A stretch of DNA of 64,000 nucleotides from JAMLHH01 sp964653095 (GCA_964653095.1 CAZZEH010000002.1:62001-126000), one strand, 5' to 3'. Positions 7,966 through 15,764 are shown, counted from the stretch's first letter. Program-made: numbers and translations. The notes: generated by a model from the letters alone, not told the origin.

Positions 7966-9366
7966 TCCCTCAGTAATAAAAAACTTCACTTCAGGTTTGA
8001 CAAATTCTCTAGGAACTAATGACGGCCACAAACTCAGCATGGCGCGGTTCATCTTACCCCAACCCGGTACAGATATGACTCCCGGAGGACCGTTGAGCCC
8101 GAGACAGACTATACTGCCCAATGCTATTTTTCCGGACATTTTATCTTTGTGCTTGATGACAAGTCTTACACCGATTTCATTGCGCTGATTGAGTTCTTCG
8201 GCACTAACTTCAGGTGCAGCTCCTTCATGCAGCCCGTTGACACCGATGATGTTAAATCTGGTTTCGTCTAATTGTGCAGGAACTTTCGTCCAAATCTCTT
8301 TTGCCGCCTGAATAAACTTTTGCACTTTATCATACGCATAAGGCCAGGAGAAGAACATAAATTGTTCTGTGATATATCCTTCCATTTGCCCGATGGCCAA
8401 TTTGAGTTTTTCGGGCCTCGGTTTTCCTTTCACATTGCGTACAGAAACACGATTTTCTCCAACTTCTTTAACTTCTATCTGCGTCAAATCGACCACTACG
8501 TCCGGGGTGATATAATTGCTCGGATCGTGTATCTCATAGACTAATTGCTCTCTGATCGTGTTGCGACTGACTTTTCCGCCCTGTGAGGCCAACTTGGTAA
8601 TAACTGCACTTCCATCCTCAGAAACTTCTGCTATAGGATATCCCAAATCACTGACAGAATAATTCATCGGCCATTCCGCATAACTGTTACCACCGCTGGC
8701 CTGACCACCACATTCCAAGATATGTCCGACAACGATACCCGAAGCCATTTTATCCAAATCTTCCTGCGTGGAAGCATCATCTATCTTCCAGTTAAATTCG
8801 TGTGCCAATATTCCTAACGCTAAGCACGGGTCGGCCACTCTTCCTGCAAGTATAATCTGCGCACCTCCGTCCAAAGCTTCTTTGACCTTTTGTGCACCGA
8901 TATATACGTTGGCGTGGGTCACGGGATATTTAGCCGGGAAATAAGGCTTGCCATCATCCATATTTTCTAATTTGAGCCCGGCCTGCTCTAATTCATCGAG
9001 TCGGTTGACAAAGTCATCTCCGCTGATAGTGGCGATTTTGACTCCTTTTATTCCGTTTTTTTCAAGGATAGCTTTGACATTCTGTGCCGCACTTTCGGGA
9101 TTAAGCCCTCCCGAGTTGGTGATTATCTTCATCCCTTTGGACAGTGCCAGCGGATAAAGCATCTTAGCGTGTAACAGGATGTCTTTCGCAAATCCCTGCG
9201 TCGGATCTTTCAATTTGTCTTTTTGCAGTATAGAGAGGGTGAGCTCTGCTAATGCGTCATGCATCAGATAATTGGCTCCGCCTTCCATGGCTACTGCTAA
9301 TGCACCCATTGGGCTGTCTCCATAGAAGCCCTGAGTACCTGCGATTCGTATTGTTTTGTTGTTCAT
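7963..9366 (-). CDS. atuA: AtuA-like acyclic terpene utilisation protein (DUF1446), large part
   Basis: This 467-residue protein matches the N-terminal DUF1446 portion of AtuA. It starts KTIRIAGTQGFYGDSPMG, and has a glycine-rich ITNSGGLNPESAAQ, the LAGRVADPCLALG motif near residue 180 and ILECGGQASGGNSY near 225. In Pseudomonas AtuA the equivalent of the 106-residue downstream protein is fused at the C-terminus; here the two are separate genes divided by element E1. The stop codon lies inside the repeat arm. DUF1446 genes often sit next to methylcrotonyl- or geranyl-CoA carboxylases, as here, so a role in branched acyl-CoA breakdown is likely; the exact reaction is unknown. Confidence 0.85.
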   Translation of the reverse strand: MNNKTIRIAGTQGFYGDSPMGALAVAMEGGANYLMHDALAELTLSILQKDKLKDPTQGFAKDILLHAKMLYPLALSKGMKIITNSGGLNPESAAQNVKAILEKNGIKGVKIATISGDDFVNRLDELEQAGLKLENMDDGKPYFPAKYPVTHANVYIGAQKVKEALDGGAQIILAGRVADPCLALGILAHEFNWKIDDASTQEDLDKMASGIVVGHILECGGQASGGNSYAEWPMNYSVSDLGYPIAEVSEDGSAVITKLASQGGKVSRNTIREQLVYEIHDPSNYITPDVVVDLTQIEVKEVGENRVSVRNVKGKPRPEKLKLAIGQMEGYITEQFMFFSWPYAYDKVQKFIQAAKEIWTKVPAQLDETRFNIIGVNGLHEGAAPEVSAEELNQRNEIGVRLVIKHKDKMSGKIALGSIVCLGLNGPPGVISVPGWGKMNRAMLSLWPSLVPREFVKPEVKFFITEG

Positions 9367-9385
9367 GAATGAGTTTTGTTTTAAA

Positions 9386-9978
9386 GATCACAGACAGCGG
9401 ACTCCCGATAGCTATCGGGAAGACCACAGTTTTGCAAGTGGTGAGTTTCCGATGCCTTTATGTGGTTGTTTGTTATTGTTTCATTGTTATGATTTAATAT
9501 TTTTTCTAAAAGCTTGTAGTGATATGACGAGTTCTTCTATGTTGTTATACAATCTGTTAAAATCGTTATCGTTAATTAATTCTCTTTTTCTTCCAATATG
9601 CAGACATGATATGACCTCAATGGCAGAACGAATAGCATATCCCAAAAACTTCCTTTGTTCAGCATTGCTTTGACCAGTAGAACCTTCAGCAACATTTAAA
9701 GCGATGGAATCTGCGGCCCGTTTAATTTGAGAAGTTAAGATAAATATCTCTTCTTTCGGAAAAGAACGGGTCAGATTGTGAATCTCATATGAAACATCTA
9801 TAGCAGATTGCCATACTCTTAAATTTTCAAACTTAAATCCCATATTATTGACCTTTTTCTTTTCTTATCCATTGTCTATTCTTCCGCAAACAGAGTGCTG
9901 TCGTCTGTGGTCCGTCGTCCGTTGTCTATTCTCTGCGAACTAAGCACCGTTGTCTGTGGTCTGTCGTCCGTGGTCCAA
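9386..9978 (-). mobile_element. Full-length repeat element E2 carrying a four-helix-bundle gene
   Basis: E2 has the same two arms as E1, E3 and E4. The left arm (9386-9429) includes the 18-bp palindrome at 9403-9420. The right arm has two heptamer blocks at 9899-9926 and 9947-9976. Between them lies a complete 118-codon four-helix-bundle (IVP/S23-like) gene in the direction of the operon. The other copies show only a ten-codon frame at this place, so E2 looks like the parental form and the rest like deletion derivatives. Arms that can pair around an S23-like gene resemble 23S rRNA intervening sequences. Mobility itself is an inference; no target duplication is clear. Confidence 0.65.
9487..9843 (-). 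CDS. Four-helix-bundle protein (23S rRNA intervening-sequence / S23 type)
   Basis: This 118-residue protein has the family hallmarks FENLRVWQSAIDVSYEIHNLT (here residues 5-25), FPKEEIFILTSQIKRAADSIALNVAEG, the NAEQRKFLGYAIRSAIEVISCL helix and a final helix ending AFRKNIKS. It would fold as an up-down four-helix bundle that forms pentameric rings in solved relatives. Relatives are encoded in IVS insertions in 23S rRNA genes and include the Avd accessory factor of diversity-generating retroelements. Function here is unknown; a nucleic-acid-binding role is plausible. It interrupts a metabolic operon and is exactly enclosed by the arms of repeat E2, which marks it as part of that element rather than of the pathway. 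Confidence 0.88.
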   Translation of the reverse strand: MGFKFENLRVWQSAIDVSYEIHNLTRSFPKEEIFILTSQIKRAADSIALNVAEGSTGQSNAEQRKFLGYAIRSAIEVISCLHIGRKRELINDNDFNRLYNNIEELVISLQAFRKNIKS

Positions 9979-10803
9979 CTACTCTCCAGTCCACTCCGCC
10001 TTTCTTTTTTCTTTAAATGCTTTGAGCCCCTCTTGTGCATCTTTACTGGCAAGGACTTTCATCAGCATACCGTAGAGATATTCATGTTTTTTATTATCCT
10101 GGTAATTTTTCATTTCGTGGAAAGCACGGAGTCCCATACGGATTGCGGTAGGAGATTGCTCCATGATGTCGGCAACAAGATTTTGTACGGTAGATTCTAA
10201 TTGATCTTCAGGTACAACTTCTGAAACTAAGCCGATGCGCTGAGCTTCTTTGGCATCAATGACTTTGGCACGCAGGCAAAGGTCTATTAAATCTCTTGCG
10301 CTCATCAGCGGTTCGAGAGTAGCCATCACCTGGAAAGGAAAGATACCTCTTTTCACTTCCGGCAGACCGAACTTTGCAGATTCCGCAGCGACAACGTGTG
10401 TACATCCGCCTATCATCAGAAAACCGCCGGCATAAACATCGGCATGCACCTGAGCAATGACCGGTTTATATACCCCGTTGAATTCATCGCCCAACTTAAT
10501 CGGCTCGGGTGGGAGAGGGATGGTAATCTGCTTCTCGGTGGTATTATCTCCGGCAAAAGCTTTTAAATCTGCTCCTGCGCAAAATGTCGGGCCATTAGCT
10601 TTGAGTATAACTGCCCAAACGTCATTGTTGTAATGGGCATACGCCAGAGTATACGCCAACTCACAAGTCAGCGGCATGTGAAACGCGTTTCTCTTTTCAG
10701 GACGATTGAGGGTAATGGTCAGTACGTGGTTGTTTTCTTCTGCTATAATGTACTGAAAGCTTTGTTCTTTGAAATTTGAGATTTGTTCTTGTGTGTATAT
10801 CAT
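9979..10803 (-). CDS. Enoyl-CoA hydratase/isomerase family protein of the carboxylase cluster
   Basis: This 274-residue crotonase-fold protein probably hydrates the glutaconyl-type product of the neighbouring acyl-CoA carboxylase (methylglutaconyl-CoA or isohexenylglutaconyl-CoA). The oxyanion-hole segments FCAGADLKAF (about residue 72) and VYAGGFLMIGG (about 126) are present. Of the two catalytic glutamates of typical hydratases, only the second (in GLPEVKRG) is seen; the first position, in YAGGFLM, is not a Glu, so the mechanism may differ. The stop codon at 9979-9981 is two bases from the end of repeat E2. Another hydratase elsewhere in the window (61074) has both glutamates. Confidence 0.82.
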   Translation of the reverse strand: MIYTQEQISNFKEQSFQYIIAEENNHVLTITLNRPEKRNAFHMPLTCELAYTLAYAHYNNDVWAVILKANGPTFCAGADLKAFAGDNTTEKQITIPLPPEPIKLGDEFNGVYKPVIAQVHADVYAGGFLMIGGCTHVVAAESAKFGLPEVKRGIFPFQVMATLEPLMSARDLIDLCLRAKVIDAKEAQRIGLVSEVVPEDQLESTVQNLVADIMEQSPTAIRMGLRAFHEMKNYQDNKKHEYLYGMLMKVLASKDAQEGLKAFKEKRKAEWTGE

Positions 10804-10821
10804 GTGTTTGTTTTTTTATTT

Positions 10822-11146
10822 GACCACGGACGACGGACTCCCGATAGCTATCGGGATGACCACAGTTTTGCAAGTGATTGGTTTCTGATATCTCATTATG
10901 ATTGTTTGTTATTGTTTCATTTGACTGGTTTTTTTTTGACCACGGACGACGGACGACCGACCACAGCTTTGTAAGTGATAAGTTTCTGAAGTCTTGTTGT
11001 GGTTGTTTATTTATCTAATTTATAATTTTTCAAATTCATGTTAAAAGGTTTTCTGCGAACTAAGCACCGTCGTCTGCGGTCTGTTGTCCGTCGTCCAATT
11101 TTCTGCAAACTAAGCCCCGTCTTCTGTGGTCTGTCGTCCGTCGTCC
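10822..11146 (-). repeat. Compound intergenic repeat E3 (two nested copies)
   Basis: Two left arms are seen: one at 10822, with the 18-bp palindrome at 10839-10856, and a second at 10938 without it. Only one right end follows, with two heptamer blocks near 11066-11096 and 11117-11146. The first copy keeps a stretch (tttgttattgtttcatt) that is otherwise found only next to the stop of the four-helix gene in E2, so it looks like a truncated gene-bearing copy into which, or beside which, a short copy was placed. The right arm runs into the 3' end of the biotin carboxylase gene and forms its last codons. Confidence 0.8.
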
Positions 11147-13110
11147 AAAAACTTCAACATCAACGTCCCAGTTTCCACAAACTGCTTAGGCTCTACAAAG
11201 ACTTCTTCTACGACTCCGTAATCATCCGCTTCGATAGTGGTTTCCATTTTCATAGAGATCATCTTGATGAGAGCGTCACCGGATTTTACAGTGTCTCCGG
11301 CTTTGACCAATACTTGCGTGATTTCTCCAGGCATAGGTGCGGCATAACCGCCTTTGACGACTTCATCCTGAGGAACTGAAAACCTTGGGACAGCACGATA
11401 AGTGACTTCGCCTAAAGTTAGACTGTGCACTAACCAGTTATCTCCGTTTTGAACTATGCGAAACTTTCTTCTTACGTCGTTGACTTCTATGATGTGGTCG
11501 CCGTTGTTTTCTGAGATATGTCGGGCTGTAAATTCCTTTTCGGCAAAAGATATCTTTAGTGCATCGTCTTCCTGAATGTATCGTACTTCAAATTCAAAAC
11601 CCTGATAAGCGTATTTTTCTATCTGTGGCTGAAAGAAGTTATTGCGCCAGAGTGAAGGAACTTTTGGTGCGATGGTTCGCTGCTCACTTCGCTCTTTGGT
11701 TCTGACGACCTGTAAAGCAGCGATTGCAATATCCAAAGTCTCCTGAGTTGGTTTTTCACCTTCGTAGATGAAATCTTTGGCCAAGAAATGCGTGTTAAAG
11801 TCTCCCTGTCGGAACTTATCGTTTTTGAGTATAGCTTGTAAGAAAGGCTTGTTGGTCGTGATACCTGCAATGGTCAGGTCAGATAAAGCAGCATCTAATT
11901 TTCTGATCGCTTCGTCGCGAGTTTTACCGTGAGCGATGACTTTGGCTATCATCGGGTCGTAGTAGATATCTACAGCTCCGCTGCCTTCTATGGCGCTGTC
12001 ATAACGGATGTCCGGTAGGGCGGAGTGTGACCAACGCATTATCTGACCGCTGACAGGCAGGAAATTATTGCCCGGATCTTCGGCATAAATTCTGACTTCT
12101 ATAGCATGACCTGTTTGAGTGATGTCATTCTGTGTAAAATCAAATGCTTTTCCGGCTGCTGTTTCTATTTGCAGACGAACCAAATCCAGACCTGTGACCA
12201 TTTCTGTCACCGGATGTTCTACCTGCAGACGGGTGTTGACTTCCAGAAAGTAAAAAGATAAATCGGGCGCAACGATAAACTCTACTGTTCCGGCATTGTC
12301 ATAGCCAATAGCGAGAGCTGCATCTACGGCAGCTTTGCCCATTTTTTGAAGTAAATCTTCCGTCATAATCGGAGACGGACTTTCTTCTATGATTTTCTGA
12401 TATCTTCTTTGGATAGAACATTCTCTCTCAAAAAGGTGCACAGCATTGCCGTGTTTATCGCCAAATATCTGGAACTCTACGTGTCTGGAACTGTCAAAAT
12501 ATTTTTCTATCAGCAGAGTGCCATCTCCAAAGGCATTCAGTGCTTCGCTCTTGGCAGTTTCTATAGCTTTATCCAATTCTTTTTCTTCCCGAACAATACG
12601 CATTCCTTTTCCGCCGCCGCCTGCAGAAGCTTTCAGAAGCACCGGGAAACCTATCTCTATGGCTTTGGCTCTGATGGTTTTCTCCGACTGGTCTTCACCC
12701 TGATAACCGGGAATGGTCGGGACACCTTTTTGCTGCATGATATTTTTGGCTTCTATCTTAGAACCCATTTTTTCTATGGCATTAGGGTGAGGACCAACCC
12801 AAATCAGCCCTGCGTCATTGACCGTCTGAGCAAAATGTGCCCGTTCTGACAGAAATCCGTAACCGGGATGTATGGCATCTGCTCCGGTTGCTTTTGCCGC
12901 TTCTATAATTTTATCTTCCAACAGGTAGGATTCATTGGGCTGTTTACCGCCGATTCGGACCGCTTCATCAGCTTCTTTTACAAATAATGCGTCTTCATCC
13001 GCATCCGAAAAAACTGCTACCGTCGAAATGCCCATTTCTTTACAGGTGCGCATGATGCGTATGGCGATTTCACCACGGTTGGCAATTAGTATTTTGTTGA
13101 TTGGTTTCAT
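11110..13110 (-). CDS. Acyl-CoA carboxylase biotin carboxylase/biotin carrier subunit (MCC alpha-like)
   Basis: This 666-residue protein carries out ATP-dependent carboxylation of its own biotin. In order it has a biotin carboxylase N-domain (KILIANRGEIAIRI), the ATP-grasp glycine loop ASAGGGGKGM, the catalytic EVNTRLQVEHPVTEM segment (about residue 290), a linker domain, and a biotinyl domain with K621 in ISMKMET as the attachment lysine. Fusion of BC and carrier domains, with the beta subunit just upstream, fits methylcrotonyl- or geranyl-CoA carboxylase. The normal end of the biotinyl domain is at LMLKFL. The final DDGRQTTEDGA and the stop codon are encoded by repeat E3, so the natural stop was displaced. 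Confidence 0.92.
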   Translation of the reverse strand: MKPINKILIANRGEIAIRIMRTCKEMGISTVAVFSDADEDALFVKEADEAVRIGGKQPNESYLLEDKIIEAAKATGADAIHPGYGFLSERAHFAQTVNDAGLIWVGPHPNAIEKMGSKIEAKNIMQQKGVPTIPGYQGEDQSEKTIRAKAIEIGFPVLLKASAGGGGKGMRIVREEKELDKAIETAKSEALNAFGDGTLLIEKYFDSSRHVEFQIFGDKHGNAVHLFERECSIQRRYQKIIEESPSPIMTEDLLQKMGKAAVDAALAIGYDNAGTVEFIVAPDLSFYFLEVNTRLQVEHPVTEMVTGLDLVRLQIETAAGKAFDFTQNDITQTGHAIEVRIYAEDPGNNFLPVSGQIMRWSHSALPDIRYDSAIEGSGAVDIYYDPMIAKVIAHGKTRDEAIRKLDAALSDLTIAGITTNKPFLQAILKNDKFRQGDFNTHFLAKDFIYEGEKPTQETLDIAIAALQVVRTKERSEQRTIAPKVPSLWRNNFFQPQIEKYAYQGFEFEVRYIQEDDALKISFAEKEFTARHISENNGDHIIEVNDVRRKFRIVQNGDNWLVHSLTLGEVTYRAVPRFSVPQDEVVKGGYAAPMPGEITQVLVKAGDTVKSGDALIKMISMKMETTIEADDYGVVEEVFVEPKQFVETGTLMLKFLDDGRQTTEDGA

Positions 13111-13122
13111 GTGTTATTTTTT

Positions 13123-13331
13123 GACCACAGACGACGGACTCCCGATAGCTATCGGGAAGACCACGGTTTGCAAGTGATTGGTTCTCGAAGTCTTGTTGTG
13201 GTTGTTTGTTTATCTAATTTATAATTTTTCAAATTCATATTAAAAGGTTATCTGCGAATTAAGCACCGTCGTCCGTTGTCTATGGTCTGTCGTCTATTTC
13301 TCTGCGAACTGCGCACCGTCGTCCGTCGTCC
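13123..13331 (-). repeat. Intergenic repeat element E4
   Basis: This copy fills the gap between the two carboxylase subunit genes. The left arm starts GACCACAGACGACGGAC at 13123, followed by the 18-bp palindrome at 13140-13157. The right arm ends at 13331, four bases from the stop codon of the beta subunit, and has two heptamer blocks separated by a TCTGCGAACT segment. The central tiny frame reads MNLKNYKLDK and then continues through the left part of the element, because the stop seen in E1 is lost. The left arm ends 12 bp before the alpha subunit ATG. Confidence 0.85.
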
Positions 13332-13335
13332 AAAA

Positions 13336-14937
13336 TCACATCCTAAACACCCCCCACGCATTGGTTCCTTTAACTTCCTGCAGATAGGTCATACTTAAGA
13401 CAAGCCCCATGACATTCCGAGTGTCACGAGGGTCTATAATTCCGTCGTCCCAAATTTGTCCGGTGGCATAAAATGCATTGGATTGTTTTTCAATTTCTGA
13501 CTTCATATATTCTTTCATTTGAGCGGCCTGATTTTCATCGTATTGAGTTCCTGACCTTTTTGCACTTTCTCTTGCGACCATTTCCATGACTCCGGCAAGT
13601 TGTTCGGCACCCATGACCGCAATCATGCTGTTAGGGTAGGTGAAAATAAATCTTGGGTTGTATGCCCGACCGCACATCGCATAGTTTCCTGCTCCGTAAG
13701 ATGCGCCCATCATAATGGTAAACATGGGCACTTCACTGTTTGAAACCGCATTAATCATCTTAGATCCATCTTTTATAATGCCGGACTGTTCGTATTGCTT
13801 ACCGACCATAAATCCGGTAATATTTTGCAGGAACAGAATAGGTGTGTGGTTCATATTGCAAAGCTGAATGAAGTGCGCTCCTTTATTGCTGGAATCGTTG
13901 AACAGTACTCCGTTATTGGCAATAATGGCAATCGGGAATCCGTGAATGTGTGCAAAACCGCAAACAAGAGTCGTTCCCCATTCTTTTTTGAATTCATGAA
14001 ATTCAGAGCCGTCCACAATTCTTGCAATTACTTCCCGTGCATCAAAAGGCACTTTCACATCTGCTGAAACAATTCCCAAAAGTTCGTCAATCGGGTATAG
14101 AGGCTCTTCCACCGCTTTAGGTTGGATTGTCAGCTCGTCCGGTGTCTTTAAGTTTTTGATCAATTCTCTTGCAATCCGCAATCCGTCCATTTCATCCTGT
14201 GCCAAATAATCTGCTACGCCGGAAATTTTGGAGTGCATATCCGCGCCGCCCAAAGTTTCATCATCTATGACTTCGTTGGTGGCCATTTTGACAAGAGGAG
14301 GTCCGGCGAGAAATACCTTAGCATTGTTCTTTACGAAAATAGTATAGTCCGACATCCCCGGAATATAGGCTCCTCCGGCAGTTGCATTTCCAAAAACTAC
14401 AGAGATAGATGGGAGCCCCTTCTTTGATCGTCTGGTAATATCTTTAAAATTGTTTCCCCCGAGATTGAAAATTTTTGCCTGATCGGGGAGGTTTGCTCCG
14501 GCAGATTCCACCAGACTTATTCCCGGCAAATTGTTTTCCGTAGCAATTTCATTGAGCCGCATTGCTTTTTGTAAGGTGGTGATATCTACTGCTCCGCCTT
14601 TATTTGTGCCGACATTGGAAGTTACCATACAGATTTTTCCGGAGACAAATCCAATTCCTGCGACTAATGAACCGGAAGGTCCGAAGTCGCCTTTCACATT
14701 GAGACCGGCCAACGGCATCAGTTCCAAAAATGGAGAATCCTGATCAATGAGCATTTCAATACGCTCTCTTGCAGTCATCTTACCTTTGGATTTTGCTCTT
14801 TCTATTCTTTTTTCTTTACCCTGAAAAAGAGATTTATTCAGATTCTTTTTGAGTTCTTCCAGTTTTTCCTGCATTTTTTGGTAGTTCTCTTTGTATGAAC
14901 TGCTGTTCGGATTTACTTTAGAAGATAGGACTGCCAT
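13336..14937 (-). CDS. Acyl-CoA carboxylase carboxyltransferase (beta) subunit, MCC/GCC type
   Basis: This 533-residue carboxyltransferase moves CO2 from carboxybiotin to the acyl-CoA. It has the N-terminal half with GGAYIPGMSDYTIFV and FLAGPPLVKMATNEVIDDETLGGADMH split by a few residues, and the C-terminal half with GASYGAGNYAMCGRAY and FTYPNSMIAVMGAEQLAGV. These glycine-rich oxyanion loops are those of methylcrotonyl- and geranyl-CoA carboxylase beta subunits, not of propionyl-CoA carboxylase. It is the first gene of the operon, 229 bp downstream of the next gene's end, and its upstream region holds a CCAAACGTTTGG palindrome. Without the chain-length pocket residues, leucine and isoprenoid substrates cannot be told apart. 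Confidence 0.92.
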   Translation of the reverse strand: MAVLSSKVNPNSSSYKENYQKMQEKLEELKKNLNKSLFQGKEKRIERAKSKGKMTARERIEMLIDQDSPFLELMPLAGLNVKGDFGPSGSLVAGIGFVSGKICMVTSNVGTNKGGAVDITTLQKAMRLNEIATENNLPGISLVESAGANLPDQAKIFNLGGNNFKDITRRSKKGLPSISVVFGNATAGGAYIPGMSDYTIFVKNNAKVFLAGPPLVKMATNEVIDDETLGGADMHSKISGVADYLAQDEMDGLRIARELIKNLKTPDELTIQPKAVEEPLYPIDELLGIVSADVKVPFDAREVIARIVDGSEFHEFKKEWGTTLVCGFAHIHGFPIAIIANNGVLFNDSSNKGAHFIQLCNMNHTPILFLQNITGFMVGKQYEQSGIIKDGSKMINAVSNSEVPMFTIMMGASYGAGNYAMCGRAYNPRFIFTYPNSMIAVMGAEQLAGVMEMVARESAKRSGTQYDENQAAQMKEYMKSEIEKQSNAFYATGQIWDDGIIDPRDTRNVMGLVLSMTYLQEVKGTNAWGVFRM

Positions 14938-15009
14938 ATACTTTAGTTTAAATAAAAGATTATTTGTGCATGATATAATTGCAAACTAAGTTAGCAAAAA
15001 AAGATTTCC

Positions 15010-15029
15010 TTGACCAAACGTTTGGCCAA
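15010..15029. promoter_or_regulatory. Candidate operator TTGACCAAACGTTTGGCCAA upstream of the carboxylase operon
   Basis: The central 12 bases CCAAACGTTTGG (15014-15025) are a perfect palindrome, and the full 20 bases pair except for one position. It lies 73 bp upstream of the beta-subunit ATG. A related site is at 54725-54734 before the free SCP2 gene, and a core AAACGTTT is at 36248-36255 before an enoyl-CoA isomerase gene. TetR-type fatty-acid regulators such as PsrA recognise similar AAAC-GTTT palindromes (known of the family); binding here is inferred. Confidence 0.55.
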
Positions 15030-15122
15030 ATATTTTTTTACAAAAATAAAATTTAGATTTTTATAGGGCTGCTTTTTTAAAGATATAGGCTTTAAACCTC
15101 GGAGACAAACTGTATAAAACAA

Positions 15123-15155
15123 AAAAACTGACTGCTCCGGGAACAATCAGTTTTT
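15123..15155 (-). terminator. Terminator after the thioredoxin-fold pair
   Basis: AAAAACTGA (15123-15131) pairs with TCAGTTTTT (15147-15155), with further weaker pairing inside. On the minus strand it ends in a run of T, 22 bp after the stop of the 15177 gene. The symmetrical A/T flanks would let it work in both directions. Confidence 0.8.
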
Positions 15156-15176
15156 ATAATCTTAAAAATTAATTTG

Positions 15177-15761
15177 CTATTGCTGACCTCTCACGTAGTT
15201 TTTCTTGTAGTCTTCCCAATGACCGTTTGTGGCGTTTATATATAGGTTTTGACCCAAATAATTTACAATCGGTTCAAAATCTTCTGCCTGAACGAATCCG
15301 GCAATCGGAGTAATGATTTTGAAATCCGGACTAAGAAAGACAAAAGTCGGGTAGGACAGCTTACCCTGCATAATTTCAGCGGCAAGCTGGTGATAACCTC
15401 TTCGTCCGCTCGCTACAAATTCATAGGTATGTCCGTTAAAGTTAACAGGCTCTTTTCCTTCGGCATTAAACTTAACCGGGTAAAAATATTTATTCATCAG
15501 TTCGATGACATGCGCATCAGAAAAAGTTTTTCTGTCCATCACTTTACACCAACCGCACCAGTCGGTATAGAAATCTATAAAAATATTTTTGGGATTTTTA
15601 TCTGTTTGAGCCTTTTGTACCGCCTCTTCAAAGGTCATCCACTGAATACCGTTCTCGTTGTTATCGTCGTTGTTTGAAGCTGCATTTGAACTGAAATTAC
15701 AGGAAACAAATGAAACGAGCAACAGGGTCGATAGTATGGTTTTAATACTTTTCATTATCAT
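15177..15761 (-). CDS. Thioredoxin-fold lipoprotein
   Basis: This 194-residue protein starts with a hydrophobic leader (SIKTILSTLLLVSFVSC), where the cysteine near residue 21 fits a lipoprotein signal. The mature part has a thioredoxin fold of the DUF255/Thioredoxin_7 kind, with active-site motif DWCGWCKVMD (about 68-77). It would act in the envelope as a thiol-disulfide exchange protein. It is three bases downstream of a second protein of the same type, so the two are a tandem duplication in one operon. ATG at 15761 or at 15755 (second Met) are both possible starts. Confidence 0.82.
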   Translation of the reverse strand: MIMKSIKTILSTLLLVSFVSCNFSSNAASNNDDNNENGIQWMTFEEAVQKAQTDKNPKNIFIDFYTDWCGWCKVMDRKTFSDAHVIELMNKYFYPVKFNAEGKEPVNFNGHTYEFVASGRRGYHQLAAEIMQGKLSYPTFVFLSPDFKIITPIAGFVQAEDFEPIVNYLGQNLYINATNGHWEDYKKNYVRGQQ

Positions 15762-15764
15762 ATA

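Noticed and set aside
12409..12849. 146-codon plus-strand frame inside the biotin carboxylase gene
   Set aside because: Antisense to a strongly conserved enzyme; composition is that of a shadow frame.
15249..15677. 142-codon plus-strand frame
   Set aside because: Antisense to the thioredoxin-fold lipoprotein gene, which has a clear CxxC site.
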